64,000 nt of DNA, from assembly GCF_000243715.2 (NCBI RefSeq), contig NZ_AHMO02000008.1:1909001-1973000 (forward strand). Direction: 5' to 3'. The DNA is from Leptospira broomii serovar Hurstbridge str. 5399. Its GTDB lineage: Bacteria > Spirochaetota > Leptospiria > Leptospirales > Leptospiraceae. The number at the start of each line of letters is the position of its first letter. Position 1 is the stretch's first letter. Of the stretch, positions 1-9,747 are shown piece after piece. Below the pieces are notes generated by a model that saw only the letters and a list, made by a program, of their open reading frames with translations, had not been told where the DNA came from and did not search any database. Both the position numbers and the translations under genes were made by a program.

Positions 1-2
1 TG

Positions 3-401
3 GAAGGAAATTTCCCGGCAAGCGTCGACCTAGATTTAGCGATTCGAAAATTAGAAGCAATCGGTTATCTTACGAAACGATTGGAAGAAACGATTCTTTT
101 TCAAAACGCTTCCAGTCTTCAAAAAAGAAGAAGTTGGCTTTGGTCCTACGGCAAAATGGAAAAGTCCGAGTCTGTCGTTAAATTTCATTTATATGTGAAC
201 CTGGGTTCTCTTCTTACCGTGCCGGCGGCATTAGCCGTAGTAGTTTCGTTCGGACTTCTAGTACAGAGCAACATTTCTTCGGATCGAGCTTCGATTCTAC
301 CGTTCTTCTTTTTAGGATTCGCTTTTTTCTTTTCGATCTCAACTTTCGTTTCTCAAGTAAAAAAAGAAAAAAACGAATTCAGAAAAATATGCGAAGGGTA
401 A
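3..401 (+). CDS. Hypothetical membrane protein, C-terminal fragment (5' cut by window edge)
   Basis: The frame is open from the first bases of the window, so this is the C-terminal part of a longer gene. A TTG at 81 lies inside the open frame and is probably not the true start. The visible part ends in two hydrophobic stretches, roughly residues 44-66 and 74-92 counted from that TTG, separated by a short loop, and then a charged KKEKNEF tail. This suggests a cytoplasmic or linker region followed by a two-helix membrane anchor. The stretch before the helices is rich in charged residues. I do not recognise the family. It ends 24 bases before the next gene on the same strand. Confidence 0.6.
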   Translation, partial: EGNFPASVDLDLAIRKLEAIGYLTKRLEETILFQNASSLQKRRSWLWSYGKMEKSESVVKFHLYVNLGSLLTVPAALAVVVSFGLLVQSNISSDRASILPFFFLGFAFFFSISTFVSQVKKEKNEFRKICEG

Positions 402-425
402 ATTGAATTATATTGAATTAACTTT

Positions 426-1256
426 ATGCTGATTAAAGCCGTTTTGATACTCCTTTCTCTTTCTTCTATGTTGGGCCTGGGGTTAAAGATTCATCGAGGC
501 GAACTGGGTTCCGCTCGCGAGTCCGCATCTACGATCGGAATGGCATTCATAGTTAATTTCGGACTTTTACCTGTTGTTGCCGTTTTTTCATCGAGATGGT
601 TGGATTTATCGGACGCGACTTTAATCGGTCTATTTTTATGCGCTTCTTCCCCCGGTGGAGCCTCTGGAGGTTTATTCGTATTAAGAGCCGGCGGAAACCC
701 GGCAGTCGGTGGACTTCTTATCGCATTGTTAAACGGCGCAAATACGATTTTGACTCCCTTCCTTTTTTCCTTTTTTAGGGGAGGTCCTGCGTTCGAATGG
801 GACCTTTTTTTAAAGTTACTTGCGATCGGTTTTTTCTTACAGGGCCTACCTCTTTTGATCGGCTTGATCGGTCGCGACTACCGACCGAAATTAGCGGCGC
901 GTTCTCTACCTTTCGTAGAACGAATCAGCACGTTAGCTCTTTTACTCTCGGTGATTCTACTTATTTTTCAGTACGGCGAAAAAGCGGTAACTCTTGGACC
1001 CCCTGCCTGGATAGGAGGATTTGCCATTATTGTCGTTTCTTTAGCGGTTCCCCCTTTCTTTTTTTGGGCCGATCTTTCGACTCGAGCTTCCGTTTCTGTC
1101 GTATCAGGCGTTCGAAGTCTTTCTTTGGCATTATTATTGGCTGAACTCCATGTTCGACAATCGGAAACCTTACTTACGATTTTAATGTATGGATTACTGA
1201 TGTATCTTTCGGTCGGAATCGCCTCCGTATTATGGAAAAATAAAAAGAGCGACTAG
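426..1256 (+). CDS. Bile acid:sodium symporter (BASS)-like membrane transporter
   Basis: This 276-residue protein is almost entirely hydrophobic, with about nine predicted membrane segments. It carries a small-residue motif SPGGASGGL near residue 75, resembling the CPGG-type ion-binding crossover of the BASS/NhaA-fold families. Members move organic anions with sodium across the inner membrane; the substrate here cannot be told. The length fits the shorter bacterial members. No strong ribosome binding site is seen before the ATG. It follows the truncated membrane gene by 24 bases and may be co-transcribed. A related AEC or SbtA-like carrier is an alternative. Confidence 0.6.
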   Translation: MLIKAVLILLSLSSMLGLGLKIHRGELGSARESASTIGMAFIVNFGLLPVVAVFSSRWLDLSDATLIGLFLCASSPGGASGGLFVLRAGGNPAVGGLLIALLNGANTILTPFLFSFFRGGPAFEWDLFLKLLAIGFFLQGLPLLIGLIGRDYRPKLAARSLPFVERISTLALLLSVILLIFQYGEKAVTLGPPAWIGGFAIIVVSLAVPPFFFWADLSTRASVSVVSGVRSLSLALLLAELHVRQSETLLTILMYGLLMYLSVGIASVLWKNKKSD

Positions 1257-1440
1257 CGTTGTTCATTCTCTAAGAGTTAGGAATGAAGTGCTGAACTTTT
1301 GAAGCATAAAAACGGAATCCAATTTTGAAGATGGAGAGAGTTCGAAAGAATTTTTTACGGATTCATCTTAACGCTAAAAATTATGTGGAAGGCTCTTGTT
1401 AACGATGTACAATCCTGAAGAATAATAGGTCGGACGTAAA

Positions 1441-2517
1441 ATGAGAAGAATACTACTTGGACTCTTGGTTGGAGCGATGCTTTGGCTTTCTTGTCAGAGG
1501 GTTTCAGTCGAATATCCTTCATTTCCTCAAACCAAAGAAGGCCGAGAACTTCGACATTTTTTGAAAGGAGTCCGAGTCGTTGCTTTGGCAGTCGAGTCGC
1601 CGACTGCCGATGTCTGGGGACAAGATGCCGACGTCAGCCAAGCCTTTATTCGAATTGTACCTGCAAAGATTTTCCAAGCGTTTTCGGAGGATTCCTATTT
1701 TAAGATGGTCGATCTTAGTAAACGAGCGGACATTATAGACCAGGCGAGCTTATCTCTCGCCGGAATAACGAATGGTCGAGCCAAATTAGGCGAATTACTC
1801 GGAGCGGAGGCGATTCTTTATATCAGTGTCGCAAAGCCTGTTTATGAATGTAGTTTGGAAATGCGTGCAGACTATATGGCTATGGGAATGTTGATTTTAC
1901 AAGCTGCTGCAAACGCTAATTCTAACAATAGGCGGGGACATCATCGTTCGTCCGCTCCGATTCGGCCTAATAATGATCCGGTAATGAAGCCGACAGGCGT
2001 TCGAAAGTTGCTTTTACCGATAGAAGCGACTTTAGTGCGAGTCGATACTGGAGAATCTAAAAAAGCCGTTATCTCCAAACCTACCACGATTTATAATAGC
2101 GTCGGAGCCACCTCCTGCCCTGCTATGTTGGAATCATTATCTCAAGCATTGACGGAAGTGATTCCGGAAATGGAAATTAGGCTATCGCCGAAAGCGGAAA
2201 CGAAAAGCATTCGAATTTTTACCGACGATGACGATCCAGAGATAGCTTCTTATCTTTCGGAAGGATACGAAGAGATTAAAGGCGACACTCCCAGTTTTAA
2301 TCGAGCAAAGTTAGCTTGGGAAAAAGCGGATGCAAAATCCTCCGGAAAAAGCTGGGCTGCCAAGGCGAATCTCGCCACATATTACTTCTCTCAAGGAGAT
2401 TTTGAAAAGGCGGCGGAATTATATGAATCCGCGGTCAAACTCGGAAGTAATAAAAAAGGCTATCTAAAAGATTTAAGTAAGATCGCTTCCTCTGCGGCGG
2501 AAGCGATCGAAGAATAG
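1441..2517 (+). CDS. Lipoprotein with C-terminal TPR segment
   Basis: The 358-residue product starts with a type II signal peptide whose lipobox LWLSC puts the lipidated cysteine at residue 18. The central part has alternating hydrophobic strands (VVALAVES, AEAILYISVAKPVYEC) like outer membrane lipoproteins with a CsgG/GNA1162-like fold. A low-complexity Asn/His/Arg stretch lies near residue 165. The C-terminus (about 275-350) contains a TPR-like repeat with NLATYYFSQGDFEKAAELYESAVKLG. A periplasmic or outer membrane assembly role is an inference only. The 184-base gap upstream separates it from the transporter gene, so it probably has its own promoter. It converges on ftsZ with only 8 bases between them. 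Confidence 0.6.
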   Translation: MRRILLGLLVGAMLWLSCQRVSVEYPSFPQTKEGRELRHFLKGVRVVALAVESPTADVWGQDADVSQAFIRIVPAKIFQAFSEDSYFKMVDLSKRADIIDQASLSLAGITNGRAKLGELLGAEAILYISVAKPVYECSLEMRADYMAMGMLILQAAANANSNNRRGHHRSSAPIRPNNDPVMKPTGVRKLLLPIEATLVRVDTGESKKAVISKPTTIYNSVGATSCPAMLESLSQALTEVIPEMEIRLSPKAETKSIRIFTDDDDPEIASYLSEGYEEIKGDTPSFNRAKLAWEKADAKSSGKSWAAKANLATYYFSQGDFEKAAELYESAVKLGSNKKGYLKDLSKIASSAAEAIEE

Positions 2518-2525
2518 ACCTTAAT

Positions 2526-3728
2526 TTATTTTCCTTTTTCGCTTCTGCGCATAAAAGCCGGAATATCATAATCTTCCCGAGCTGACGACTGTCCTGAGCG
2601 AGTTTTTAGGGACCGATAAGTTTCAGTATCCGTTATTCTCTCTGGCTCCGTACGATAGGATGGACGTTGCTCTTCTACAGGAGTCTGTTCCGCCAAACCT
2701 ACGACCTTTCTTTGCAGTTGTCCTGCCGGATACTTAACGCTTGAATTCGTCGGTAAGCTTGCAGGACGTTTATTGAATCCGGTTGCAATTACCGTTACAC
2801 GGATCCTTTTTTCTAATTCAGGGTCTTCGGTTAATCCGACGATAATATTCGCGTTAGGATCGACTTGAGAGGTGATAATCTGAGACACTTCGTTCCAATC
2901 CGAAATCGTAAGATCCGTTCCCCCGGTTACATTGATCAGAAGAGATGTTGCCCCGGCGATTGAACGAGAATCTAAAAGCGCATTATCGATCGCATAATTC
3001 ACAGCTTCGGAAACTTTCTTTTCGCCGCTACCTTCGCCCACACCCATGACTGCGTCGCCGGTGTCTCTCATAATGACTTTTACGTCCGCAAAATCCACGT
3101 TGATAATACCGGGATTGTTCACGATGTCGCTGATTCCTCTGACTGCGTTTAATAGAATATCATCGATGACTCGGAAGGCCTGATCGATCGGAGTGTCTCT
3201 GTCCACAACTTGAAAAATCGATTCGTTATTTACTAAAATGAGAGTGTCCACGTAGTTTCGCAATTGATCGATACCGCGTTTGGCTAACTCCATTCTGCGT
3301 CGACCTTCAAATGAAAAAGGAATTGTGACTACCCCGACTACGAGGCATTTCATTTCTTTTGCAATTTTTGCAACTATGGGAGCCGCACCGGTTCCCGTTC
3401 CGCCTCCCATTCCCGCGGTAACGAAAACCATGTCGGCTCCTTGGATAATTGATTGAATTCTGTCTCGATCTTCCTCCGCCGCTTTTGCACCGAGTTCGGG
3501 ATCTCCTCCTGCCCCCATTCCCCTGGTGATTTTGGATCCGAGAGTGATTCGATTTTCTATATCCGAGCGGCGCAATACTTGCTCGTCGGTATTCATGATG
3601 ACGTATTCCACTCCTCTCAAACTGGAGTGAGCCATGCGCGCGACCGCATTCATGCCTCCTCCACCTATACCGAGGACTTTAATTATGGCCGGGCTTGTCT
3701 TATCTGCTTCTTCTTCGAAACGCAACAT
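2526..3728 (-). CDS. ftsZ: Cell division GTPase FtsZ
   Basis: FtsZ polymerises into the cytokinetic ring. The 400-residue sequence has the tubulin signature GGGTGTG at residues 108-114, an N-terminal GIGGGGMNA nucleotide-binding loop, and the synergy-loop region with NVDFADVK near residue 210. The C-terminal tail ends in YDIPAFMRR (387-395), the conserved peptide that binds FtsA. A variable Pro/Arg-rich linker separates it from the core. The gene lies 48 bases downstream of ftsA on the same strand, so it is the last gene of a ftsQ-ftsA-ftsZ operon. Length and motifs are ordinary for the family. Confidence 0.98.
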   Translation of the reverse strand: MLRFEEEADKTSPAIIKVLGIGGGGMNAVARMAHSSLRGVEYVIMNTDEQVLRRSDIENRITLGSKITRGMGAGGDPELGAKAAEEDRDRIQSIIQGADMVFVTAGMGGGTGTGAAPIVAKIAKEMKCLVVGVVTIPFSFEGRRRMELAKRGIDQLRNYVDTLILVNNESIFQVVDRDTPIDQAFRVIDDILLNAVRGISDIVNNPGIINVDFADVKVIMRDTGDAVMGVGEGSGEKKVSEAVNYAIDNALLDSRSIAGATSLLINVTGGTDLTISDWNEVSQIITSQVDPNANIIVGLTEDPELEKRIRVTVIATGFNKRPASLPTNSSVKYPAGQLQRKVVGLAEQTPVEEQRPSYRTEPERITDTETYRSLKTRSGQSSAREDYDIPAFMRRSEKGK

Positions 3729-3776
3729 ATTTCACCTTCCTTAGGTCTTACAAACGATTCCGAAATTTCCGGAAAT

Positions 3777-5003
3777 CTATAAATTCTCTTCGATCCATCT
3801 ACGGAGTTTTTTACCCCAGGACTCGGTACGATCCTGGGATCTCTGCTCCATCTCACCTAAGCGAGACGCATATTTAATGAGCCCTACTGCCGTCGAAAAT
3901 TCGGGCGAAGAAACTCTTTCGGCCAAACCGGAAAGTCCGGCGGGTCGAGCTCGAGTGACCGTTAGATGAAAGACGTCCTCGGCCAAAGATTCGATTCCTT
4001 CCAAAAGACTTCCGCCGCCGGTAAGAATCGCTCCACCCGCAAGAAACGATTTTTTTCCCGATTTCACCAATTCCGCATCCACCATTTCGAATATTTCTCT
4101 CATGCGCGGTTCGATAATATTAACTAATTCTTCCCGTAAAACGGAGCGAGCAGGGCGTCCGCTAATCGGAGGAATTTCCACGGTCTCCGTCGGATCCATC
4201 TCGTCGAGAGTGCAATGTCCATATCGTTTTTTTAATAGTTCTGCGGTTTCAATGGTTGTTTTTAGGCCTATGGAAAGATCGGAGGTTACATTATAACCTC
4301 CGAAAGGAATTATCGCAGAGTAAGCGATTCCTCCGTCTATGTAAATGATCAAGTCGCAAATCCCCGCCCCGATATCCAATACAGCGGTTCCGAGGTCTTT
4401 CTCTCCGGATGTCAATACCGCCTCGGAGGAAGCAAGACTAGAAAGAACACGAGCCTCTTCCACTAATCCTGCAGCTTCAACACACTTTTCTAAATTATGA
4501 AGTGCTGTAATTCCCGCGGTGACGATGTGAACTTCCGCCTCTAGTCTGACTCCGGTCATTCCGATCGGGTCTTTAATGGAAGTTTGATCGTCCACGGAAA
4601 ATTCCTTGGACAATACGTGTATGATTTCCTGGTCTGCAGGAACTCGTATGGCTTGCGCGGCTTCTATGACTCTAACCACGTCCGGTTCCGTTACTGCTCG
4701 GTCTCGATTGGTTATCGCCACGACTCCTTTGGAGTTATCGGCTCTTACGGACTTCCCTGTGACATTCACGACGACTGACGTGATTTCCTGTCCGCACATC
4801 AATTCGGCCTCGCTGACCGCTTCCACAATGGAACGAGTAGTCGCCTCTATATTTACGATCGCTCCGCTCTTGATCCCCGAAGACGGGAAAGAGCCTGTGC
4901 CGATGATTTCGGTTTCGTACTCCGAAATGGGGCGGCCAACGACGACTTTAGTAAGCGAAGTTCCTAAATCTAACGCTACGATTGTTCTTTCCGAAGCTTC
5001 CAT
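3777..5003 (-). CDS. ftsA: Cell division protein FtsA
   Basis: FtsA is an actin-fold ATPase that tethers FtsZ to the membrane. The 408-residue protein begins with the phosphate-1 motif [14 protein letters not shown] and has the second phosphate motif [15 protein letters not shown] near residue 208 and the adenosine motif [13 protein letters not shown] near residue 325. The C-terminus [14 protein letters not shown] is an amphipathic helix of the kind that inserts FtsA into the inner membrane. The start is 4 bases after the ftsQ stop, which points to translational coupling. Nothing is missing compared with the usual length. Confidence 0.97.
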   Translation of the reverse strand: MEASERTIVALDLGTSLTKVVVGRPISEYETEIIGTGSFPSSGIKSGAIVNIEATTRSIVEAVSEAELMCGQEITSVVVNVTGKSVRADNSKGVVAITNRDRAVTEPDVVRVIEAAQAIRVPADQEIIHVLSKEFSVDDQTSIKDPIGMTGVRLEAEVHIVTAGITALHNLEKCVEAAGLVEEARVLSSLASSEAVLTSGEKDLGTAVLDIGAGICDLIIYIDGGIAYSAIIPFGGYNVTSDLSIGLKTTIETAELLKKRYGHCTLDEMDPTETVEIPPISGRPARSVLREELVNIIEPRMREIFEMVDAELVKSGKKSFLAGGAILTGGGSLLEGIESLAEDVFHLTVTRARPAGLSGLAERVSSPEFSTAVGLIKYASRLGEMEQRSQDRTESWGKKLRRWIEENL

Positions 5004-5007
5004 TCGC

Positions 5008-5751
5008 TTAATGATAGACCGCGTCCTCCCCGCGGATATCCACTAATCGTGGTTTGACTTTTTCTTTTTCGAGATATGCAAGGACCGCATATAACTTACG
5101 AACTTGTTCGATTTGGAATAGAGTGCCTACTTGCACTCTTACCGGGATCGGTGCATCCGTATAAACGAAGATCTCTCCGTCCTCGTGAAGCGAAACTTCG
5201 GAGACTCTTGTCTTTAATGCCGGATATGTGCGAAATGCGTTCTCAACCGAGGTATATAAATCTCTGAACGCGGCACCACTGACGAATCCACCTTCCCGAG
5301 GGAAGGTTCCCGAGAGCACAGTCAATCCGGGTGTTCGAACGTCGTCTTTGGATAGAACTTTCAATTCTGAGTCTATCTCGAATAGATGACCGTCGGAATT
5401 GACGAGATAGACTGGTTTTCGTTCGGTAATCTCGACCAATAGCTGATCCTCGGACTTTTTTTCAAGTCTGGCTTTTTTGATTCGAGGGTGAGACGTTAGG
5501 CGGCTTTCCATGAGACTCAGGTCGTAATTTTCGAAAGAAGTTCCCGGTTGGATTCCCATGATTTGAACGATTTCTTCCGTCTTGAGCGTCTCGTGTCCGG
5601 TCAGGATAAGTTTGTTCAACTCCTGGGGAAGGGACCCCTTTCGGAATCCCCATCCTAGGCTAGCGACGAGCAGAGCCAGAATGGCCAGGAGCCACCAACT
5701 TGTTCTTTTTTGAATGGAATCTTTCAGAAAGTCAATTAGATTATGTCTCAT
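5008..5751 (-). CDS. ftsQ: Cell division protein FtsQ/DivIB
   Basis: This bitopic divisome protein has 247 residues: a short basic cytoplasmic tail, one membrane helix at about 19-34 ([18 protein letters not shown]), then a POTRA domain (about 46-115, with [19 protein letters not shown]) and an FtsQ/DivIB beta domain. FtsQ links early and late division proteins in the periplasm. It is the first gene of a ftsQAZ cluster. The usual upstream mur and ddl genes are not next to it; instead a divergent MCE gene starts about 150 bases away, so the promoter must lie in 5752-5898. Confidence 0.93.
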   Translation of the reverse strand: MRHNLIDFLKDSIQKRTSWWLLAILALLVASLGWGFRKGSLPQELNKLILTGHETLKTEEIVQIMGIQPGTSFENYDLSLMESRLTSHPRIKKARLEKKSEDQLLVEITERKPVYLVNSDGHLFEIDSELKVLSKDDVRTPGLTVLSGTFPREGGFVSGAAFRDLYTSVENAFRTYPALKTRVSEVSLHEDGEIFVYTDAPIPVRVQVGTLFQIEQVRKLYAVLAYLEKEKVKPRLVDIRGEDAVYH

Positions 5752-5898
5752 AAAGCTTTCTAAGAACCTTTTTCTTCCTTCCTAAGTATCTTATCGGGAA
5801 AAATCGGAGTTTCCCGTTTGATTTTCGATTTTCCGAGAACGTTTTAGTTGCTATCTACCGAATACCGACATACTCTAGGTGAGAAACGTTCCGAATCG

Positions 5899-6702
5899 AT
5901 GAAATTTCCGAGACCGTCTCCCGTTCATTTGGGATTAGCATTCTTTTTCGTATTCTTTTTGCTGCTCTATCATTCCGTTCTGGAGAGAGCCGGGACGAAA
6001 GATATCTATCCGTACACTCTCAAAATCTATTATCCAAAATCTCAGGGAATTCGGCCGGGAACTTCCGTGAGTATTCTCGGGGTTGAGAAGGGCTTAGTTC
6101 GGGACGTGGACGTGGTTCCGATCGAAGAAGTTCCGGATAAACGGTTTTTAGATCCGCTTCGTAAGAAAGCCGTCGAAATTACGATACGACTGGCCGACCC
6201 GATCACATTATATGCGAATTACAATATCAGTTTTCGGACTGCGACGGTTCTGTCCGGTAGAACCATAGACATCGATCCAGGTAATGCGGAACACCAAGCG
6301 AACCTGGGATTTTTTAAGCCGACATATAAAGAGGAAGAGGAAAAAGTTCCTGATTTTGCACCTTCCGCGAAATATTACGATGATTTCTTTGCAGCTTCCA
6401 CAGGAATCATCCGGGAAAATCAAAACGATATTCACGTTACGTTTAGGAACTTACTGGAAGTTTCCGAAAAACTAAAGGGTAGTAAGGGCAGTATTCCTAG
6501 AATATTAAACGATAACGATATTCATGATAATATCGCCGAGACGATGGTGGATATGCGTTTATTCGGAGACGATACTCGACGCTATACGGAAGGGTACCGA
6601 AAATTGGAGCGTTCTTCTCTCATTCCTTTTTCAGTTAACTTGTATCGTAGAACCACCCTTATCGGTAGCATATCCTCCGATTTCTACCTTAACAGACTAT
6701 AG
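5899..6702 (+). CDS. MCE/MlaD-domain lipid-binding protein
   Basis: A single N-terminal membrane helix (LGLAFFFVFFLLLYHSVL) is followed by an MCE domain with YPKSQGIRPGTSVSILGVEKGLVRDV and the later VLSGRTIDIDPG. Such proteins form periplasmic rings that carry phospholipids or sterols as part of Mla-type ABC systems. The remaining C-terminal part (about 150 residues) is not recognised. I chose the ATG at 5899 because the helix then sits near the start; an in-frame TTG at 5848 would add 17 residues but lacks a ribosome binding site. No MlaE or MlaF gene lies beside it. It starts the plus-strand run that leads into the motility genes. Confidence 0.85.
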   Translation: MKFPRPSPVHLGLAFFFVFFLLLYHSVLERAGTKDIYPYTLKIYYPKSQGIRPGTSVSILGVEKGLVRDVDVVPIEEVPDKRFLDPLRKKAVEITIRLADPITLYANYNISFRTATVLSGRTIDIDPGNAEHQANLGFFKPTYKEEEEKVPDFAPSAKYYDDFFAASTGIIRENQNDIHVTFRNLLEVSEKLKGSKGSIPRILNDNDIHDNIAETMVDMRLFGDDTRRYTEGYRKLERSSLIPFSVNLYRRTTLIGSISSDFYLNRL

Positions 6703-6749
6703 GTTGAAAAAACCGTGGCGATTCGCCGTTTCTTGCCGATTGGGAGGAT

Positions 6750-7853
6750 ATGAAAGTCGCCGTCATTCATGATTGGTTAAACGGAATGCGCGGAGGGGAA
6801 GTCGTTTTGGACTCCCTTCTCAAGATATTTCCGAATGCCGACCTATTTACCTTGTTTTACGAACCGGGCAAACTCAACGAAAGAATCGAAACTCGTAAAA
6901 TCACGACAGCTTTCACCGATAGACTTCCGTTTAAATCCAAGTACAGGTGGTATCTTCCTCTGTTTCCGACTGCGATAGAATCTTTGGATCTTCGCGGCTA
7001 TGACTTGGTATTTTCCTCCTCGCATTGTGTGGCTAAGGGGGTGATTCCGGATCCGGATGCGATTCATATTAGTTATGTGCATTCCCCGATGCGTTATGTT
7101 TGGGATCTATATTACGATTATTTTCCGGCTCGAAAAGGGCTGAAGTTTTTTGCGTTCCAAGCGATATCGAATTACCTTAGAATGTGGGATGCGGCTTCGG
7201 CAAATAGAGTGGATTCTTTTTTGGCGAATTCCGCGTTTGTAGGAAGGAGAATTAAAAAATTCTATCGACGAGACTCTACAATCATCCATCCCCCTTGTCT
7301 TCCGGAAGGATTTAAAGTAAAGAGGATTCAAAAAGAGGAATTTGATTTGATTGTTTCCGCCTTTGCTCCTTATAAAAGGATAGATCTGGCGATCGAGGCA
7401 TACCGGAAAAACGGTCGTCGATTAAAGATCCTGGGAAGCGGCCAAGAATATAAGAATCTGGTTAAACTTCTCCCCCCGAACGTGGAAATACTCCCTCATC
7501 GCCCTCGTTCCGAAGTGATCGAGTATCTATCGAGGGCAAAAGTCTTTGTTTTTCCCGGGATGGAGGATTTCGGGATCGCGCCTGTGGAAGCTCAAGGATA
7601 TTGCACTCCCGTGATTGCATACGGTAAAGGTGGCGCTTTGGAAACCGTGGTAGGCGGAAAAACAGGCGTATTTTTCGGAGAACAGACGGCGGATGCGCTA
7701 AATTCAGCTTTAATCCGGTCGGATTCGATCGAATGGAAGCCTAAAAATTTTCAGACCTCCGTGAATCGATTTACTGAGGAAAAATTCATTATCCAAATCT
7801 CGAAGGCGGTCGATTCTATAAACAAGAACTCCCGCTCGAGGAAGGGCAATTGA
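6750..7853 (+). CDS. Glycosyltransferase family 4 (GT-B, mannosyltransferase-like)
   Basis: The 367-residue protein has the GT-B layout. The N-terminal half opens with VAVIHDWLNGMRGGE, a glycine-rich acceptor-side loop. The C-terminal half holds VSAFAPYKRIDLAIEAY and GMEDFGIAPVEAQGYCTPVIAYGKGG near residue 275, which is the E-x7-E nucleotide-sugar site of GT4 enzymes. It probably adds a hexose from a nucleotide sugar to a lipid or polysaccharide at the cytoplasmic face; the acceptor is unknown. A clear GGAGG lies just before the ATG. Its stop overlaps the flbD start, so it is coupled to the flagellar genes. Confidence 0.88.
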   Translation: MKVAVIHDWLNGMRGGEVVLDSLLKIFPNADLFTLFYEPGKLNERIETRKITTAFTDRLPFKSKYRWYLPLFPTAIESLDLRGYDLVFSSSHCVAKGVIPDPDAIHISYVHSPMRYVWDLYYDYFPARKGLKFFAFQAISNYLRMWDAASANRVDSFLANSAFVGRRIKKFYRRDSTIIHPPCLPEGFKVKRIQKEEFDLIVSAFAPYKRIDLAIEAYRKNGRRLKILGSGQEYKNLVKLLPPNVEILPHRPRSEVIEYLSRAKVFVFPGMEDFGIAPVEAQGYCTPVIAYGKGGALETVVGGKTGVFFGEQTADALNSALIRSDSIEWKPKNFQTSVNRFTEEKFIIQISKAVDSINKNSRSRKGN

Positions 7854-8074
7854 TTACCCTGCACCGTTTAAAGGGGACGGAATTCGTCCTGAACGCTACT
7901 CATATAGAATGTATCGAGGCTAATCCTGATACGACGATCACTCTTTCGAATGATCGAAAGTATGTTGTGCAGGAGAGCGTTCCGCAAGTGATCGAAAAGA
8001 TTATCGAGTTCAAAAAGAGGGTATTAGTCTTTCCGATAGGCTCTACTCCCGACCAATTTAAGAAGGTAGATTAA
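7850..8074 (+). CDS. flbD: FlbD family flagellar protein
   Basis: This 74-residue protein matches the small FlbD family found next to motA in spirochaetes and Firmicutes: ITLHRLKGTEFVLNATHIECIE followed by TTITLSNDRKYVVQESV. Its exact biochemical role is not established. It starts with TTG at 7850, overlapping the glycosyltransferase stop by 4 bases, and motA follows 6 bases after its stop. The overlap indicates translational coupling with the upstream gene. Confidence 0.85.
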   Translation: MITLHRLKGTEFVLNATHIECIEANPDTTITLSNDRKYVVQESVPQVIEKIIEFKKRVLVFPIGSTPDQFKKVD

Positions 8075-8080
8075 GCGATC

Positions 8081-8863
8081 ATGGATATAGCATCACTCAT
8101 CGGTTTGGGTTCCGCTTTAGTCGTTGTGGCCTTCGGTATTCTTTCCGCAGGGTTGAACCCGATTGATATCGTGGATATTCCCTCGGTTTTGATTACGTTC
8201 GGGGGCGCTACCGCCTGTACGATTATGGCGGTTCCCTGGCAGTCGACTCTAGACGTCGGTAAAATTACTCGTAAGGCGTTTCGTGAAGAAAAGAGCGACT
8301 TGGTGGAACTGATTAAGACTCTAGTTTCCTTTTCCGAGAAGGCAAGACGGGAAGGTCTCCTCGCTCTGGAAGACGACGTTAACGAATTACCGGAGGAGTT
8401 CCTACGAAAAGGAATTACCTTAGTCGTGGACGGAACGGATCCTGAATTAGTACGAAATATTATGGAAACCGAAATGGGAAATATCGCCACCCGCCATTCG
8501 CAGGGAAAAGCTTGGTGGGAAAACTGGGGCGCTCTTGCTCCCGCATTCGGGATGATCGGAACGCTAATCGGACTCGTGCAGATGCTTAAAAACCTCGGTT
8601 CCGGGGATCCGAGTGCGATCGGAACCGGGATGGCTGCGGCTTTGATCACCACTCTTTACGGATCGATGGGTGCGAATATGTTCGCCATTCCCATTATGAA
8701 AAAATTAATTCGTAAATCGGAAGATGAATTACTAATAAAGCAAATTATGATAGAGGGAACTCTTTCCATTCAATCCGGAGACAACCCTCGGATCGTGAAA
8801 GACAAACTTGCCAGCTTCCTGCCGCCGTCCGAACGAGGCGTCTTGAAGGAAGAAGGGGATTAA
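8081..8863 (+). CDS. motA: Flagellar stator protein MotA
   Basis: MotA is the proton-channel stator subunit that turns the periplasmic flagella. The 260-residue sequence has four membrane segments: two near the N-terminus (IGLGSALVVVAFGILSAG and SVLITFGGATACTIMAVP) and two after residue 150 (PAFGMIGTLIGLVQMLKNL and GMAAALITTLYGSMGANMF). The long cytoplasmic loop between them carries the charged residues that touch FliG. The PAFGMIGTLIG and GMAAALITTLYG motifs are diagnostic. It is in an operon with flbD, motB and fliL. Confidence 0.96.
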   Translation: MDIASLIGLGSALVVVAFGILSAGLNPIDIVDIPSVLITFGGATACTIMAVPWQSTLDVGKITRKAFREEKSDLVELIKTLVSFSEKARREGLLALEDDVNELPEEFLRKGITLVVDGTDPELVRNIMETEMGNIATRHSQGKAWWENWGALAPAFGMIGTLIGLVQMLKNLGSGDPSAIGTGMAAALITTLYGSMGANMFAIPIMKKLIRKSEDELLIKQIMIEGTLSIQSGDNPRIVKDKLASFLPPSERGVLKEEGD

Positions 8864-8896
8864 TCCGGGAACGAATCCCGTACGGTTGGAAGACTT

Positions 8897-9724
8897 ATGG
8901 CGCAGCAAAAATGTCCAGAATGCATTCAGAACATCCCCGAATACATGCTTACGTACGGGGACATGGTGACCCTTCTACTATGTTTTTTTATCATGCTTTA
9001 TAAGACCGGTAAGACGAATGCGATCGAGATGCAGATCATTTTATCCGCATTTAAAACGACGACCGGATTCTTTGACGGGGGACAGACCCTATCAAAAGGT
9101 AAGTTGGAAGAGATGGGGATGAATATCGAAAGTCTTCCTTCGATGACCACCGGCAAGGCTCTATCCAAATCCAAGAAGACCGCGACCGAACTATTCAAAC
9201 CGGAGATCGAAGCGGGCAAGGTTCGCGTAACGGAAGATGAACGTGGACTCGTCATTAGCTTGGTAGGCGCCGATTATTTCGGACCCGGCTCGGCGATTCT
9301 TAATGATCCTATTAAATCGACGCTTAAGAAAGCGAGCGGATTAATAAAAGACTTAGAGCGTTTCGTAAGGGTGGAAGGACATTGCGATGCGGACGCTGTC
9401 GTTCCCGGGGCTAATCCGAATCGGGAAGAACGTGCCTATCTTAATAATTGGGATCTGGCAGGTGCAAGGGCGATTAATTCCACCGATTATTTAGTCGGTG
9501 TCGGTAGGCTTGATCCGAGTTGGTTTCAGGCCGTAAGTTTCGGGTCCTATCGACCTTTGGCCGTAGAATACGAAGGCACACCAGAGGCAAAAGCATTCAA
9601 TCGAAGGATAGATATCGTAATCTTAACCGATAAATCCACGAAGAGAGGACCGCATGAATCCAATTACGGTCTGCCGAAGAGCCGAGTACCAGGTTCGGAA
9701 ACTTCCACCGAAAGTGGATTTTAA
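8897..9724 (+). CDS. motB: Flagellar stator protein MotB
   Basis: MotB pairs with MotA and anchors the stator to peptidoglycan. The N-terminal CPECIQNIPEYMLTYGDMVTLLLCFFIML segment (broken here only by reading) carries the proton-binding aspartate at residue 22 at the start of the single membrane helix. The C-terminal half (about 115-255) is an OmpA-like peptidoglycan-binding domain with VRVEGHCDAD and FNRRIDIVILTD. Length 275 is normal. It begins 33 bases after motA and is followed 23 bases later by fliL. Confidence 0.95.
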   Translation: MAQQKCPECIQNIPEYMLTYGDMVTLLLCFFIMLYKTGKTNAIEMQIILSAFKTTTGFFDGGQTLSKGKLEEMGMNIESLPSMTTGKALSKSKKTATELFKPEIEAGKVRVTEDERGLVISLVGADYFGPGSAILNDPIKSTLKKASGLIKDLERFVRVEGHCDADAVVPGANPNREERAYLNNWDLAGARAINSTDYLVGVGRLDPSWFQAVSFGSYRPLAVEYEGTPEAKAFNRRIDIVILTDKSTKRGPHESNYGLPKSRVPGSETSTESGF

Positions 9725-9747
9725 AAGAGAAAAAGGAGAAGTAACCC

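Noticed and set aside
8071..8652. Long minus-strand open frame opposite motA
   Set aside because: It lies wholly antisense to a well-supported motA and its composition (Ser/Ile/Pro rich) is that of a shadow frame.
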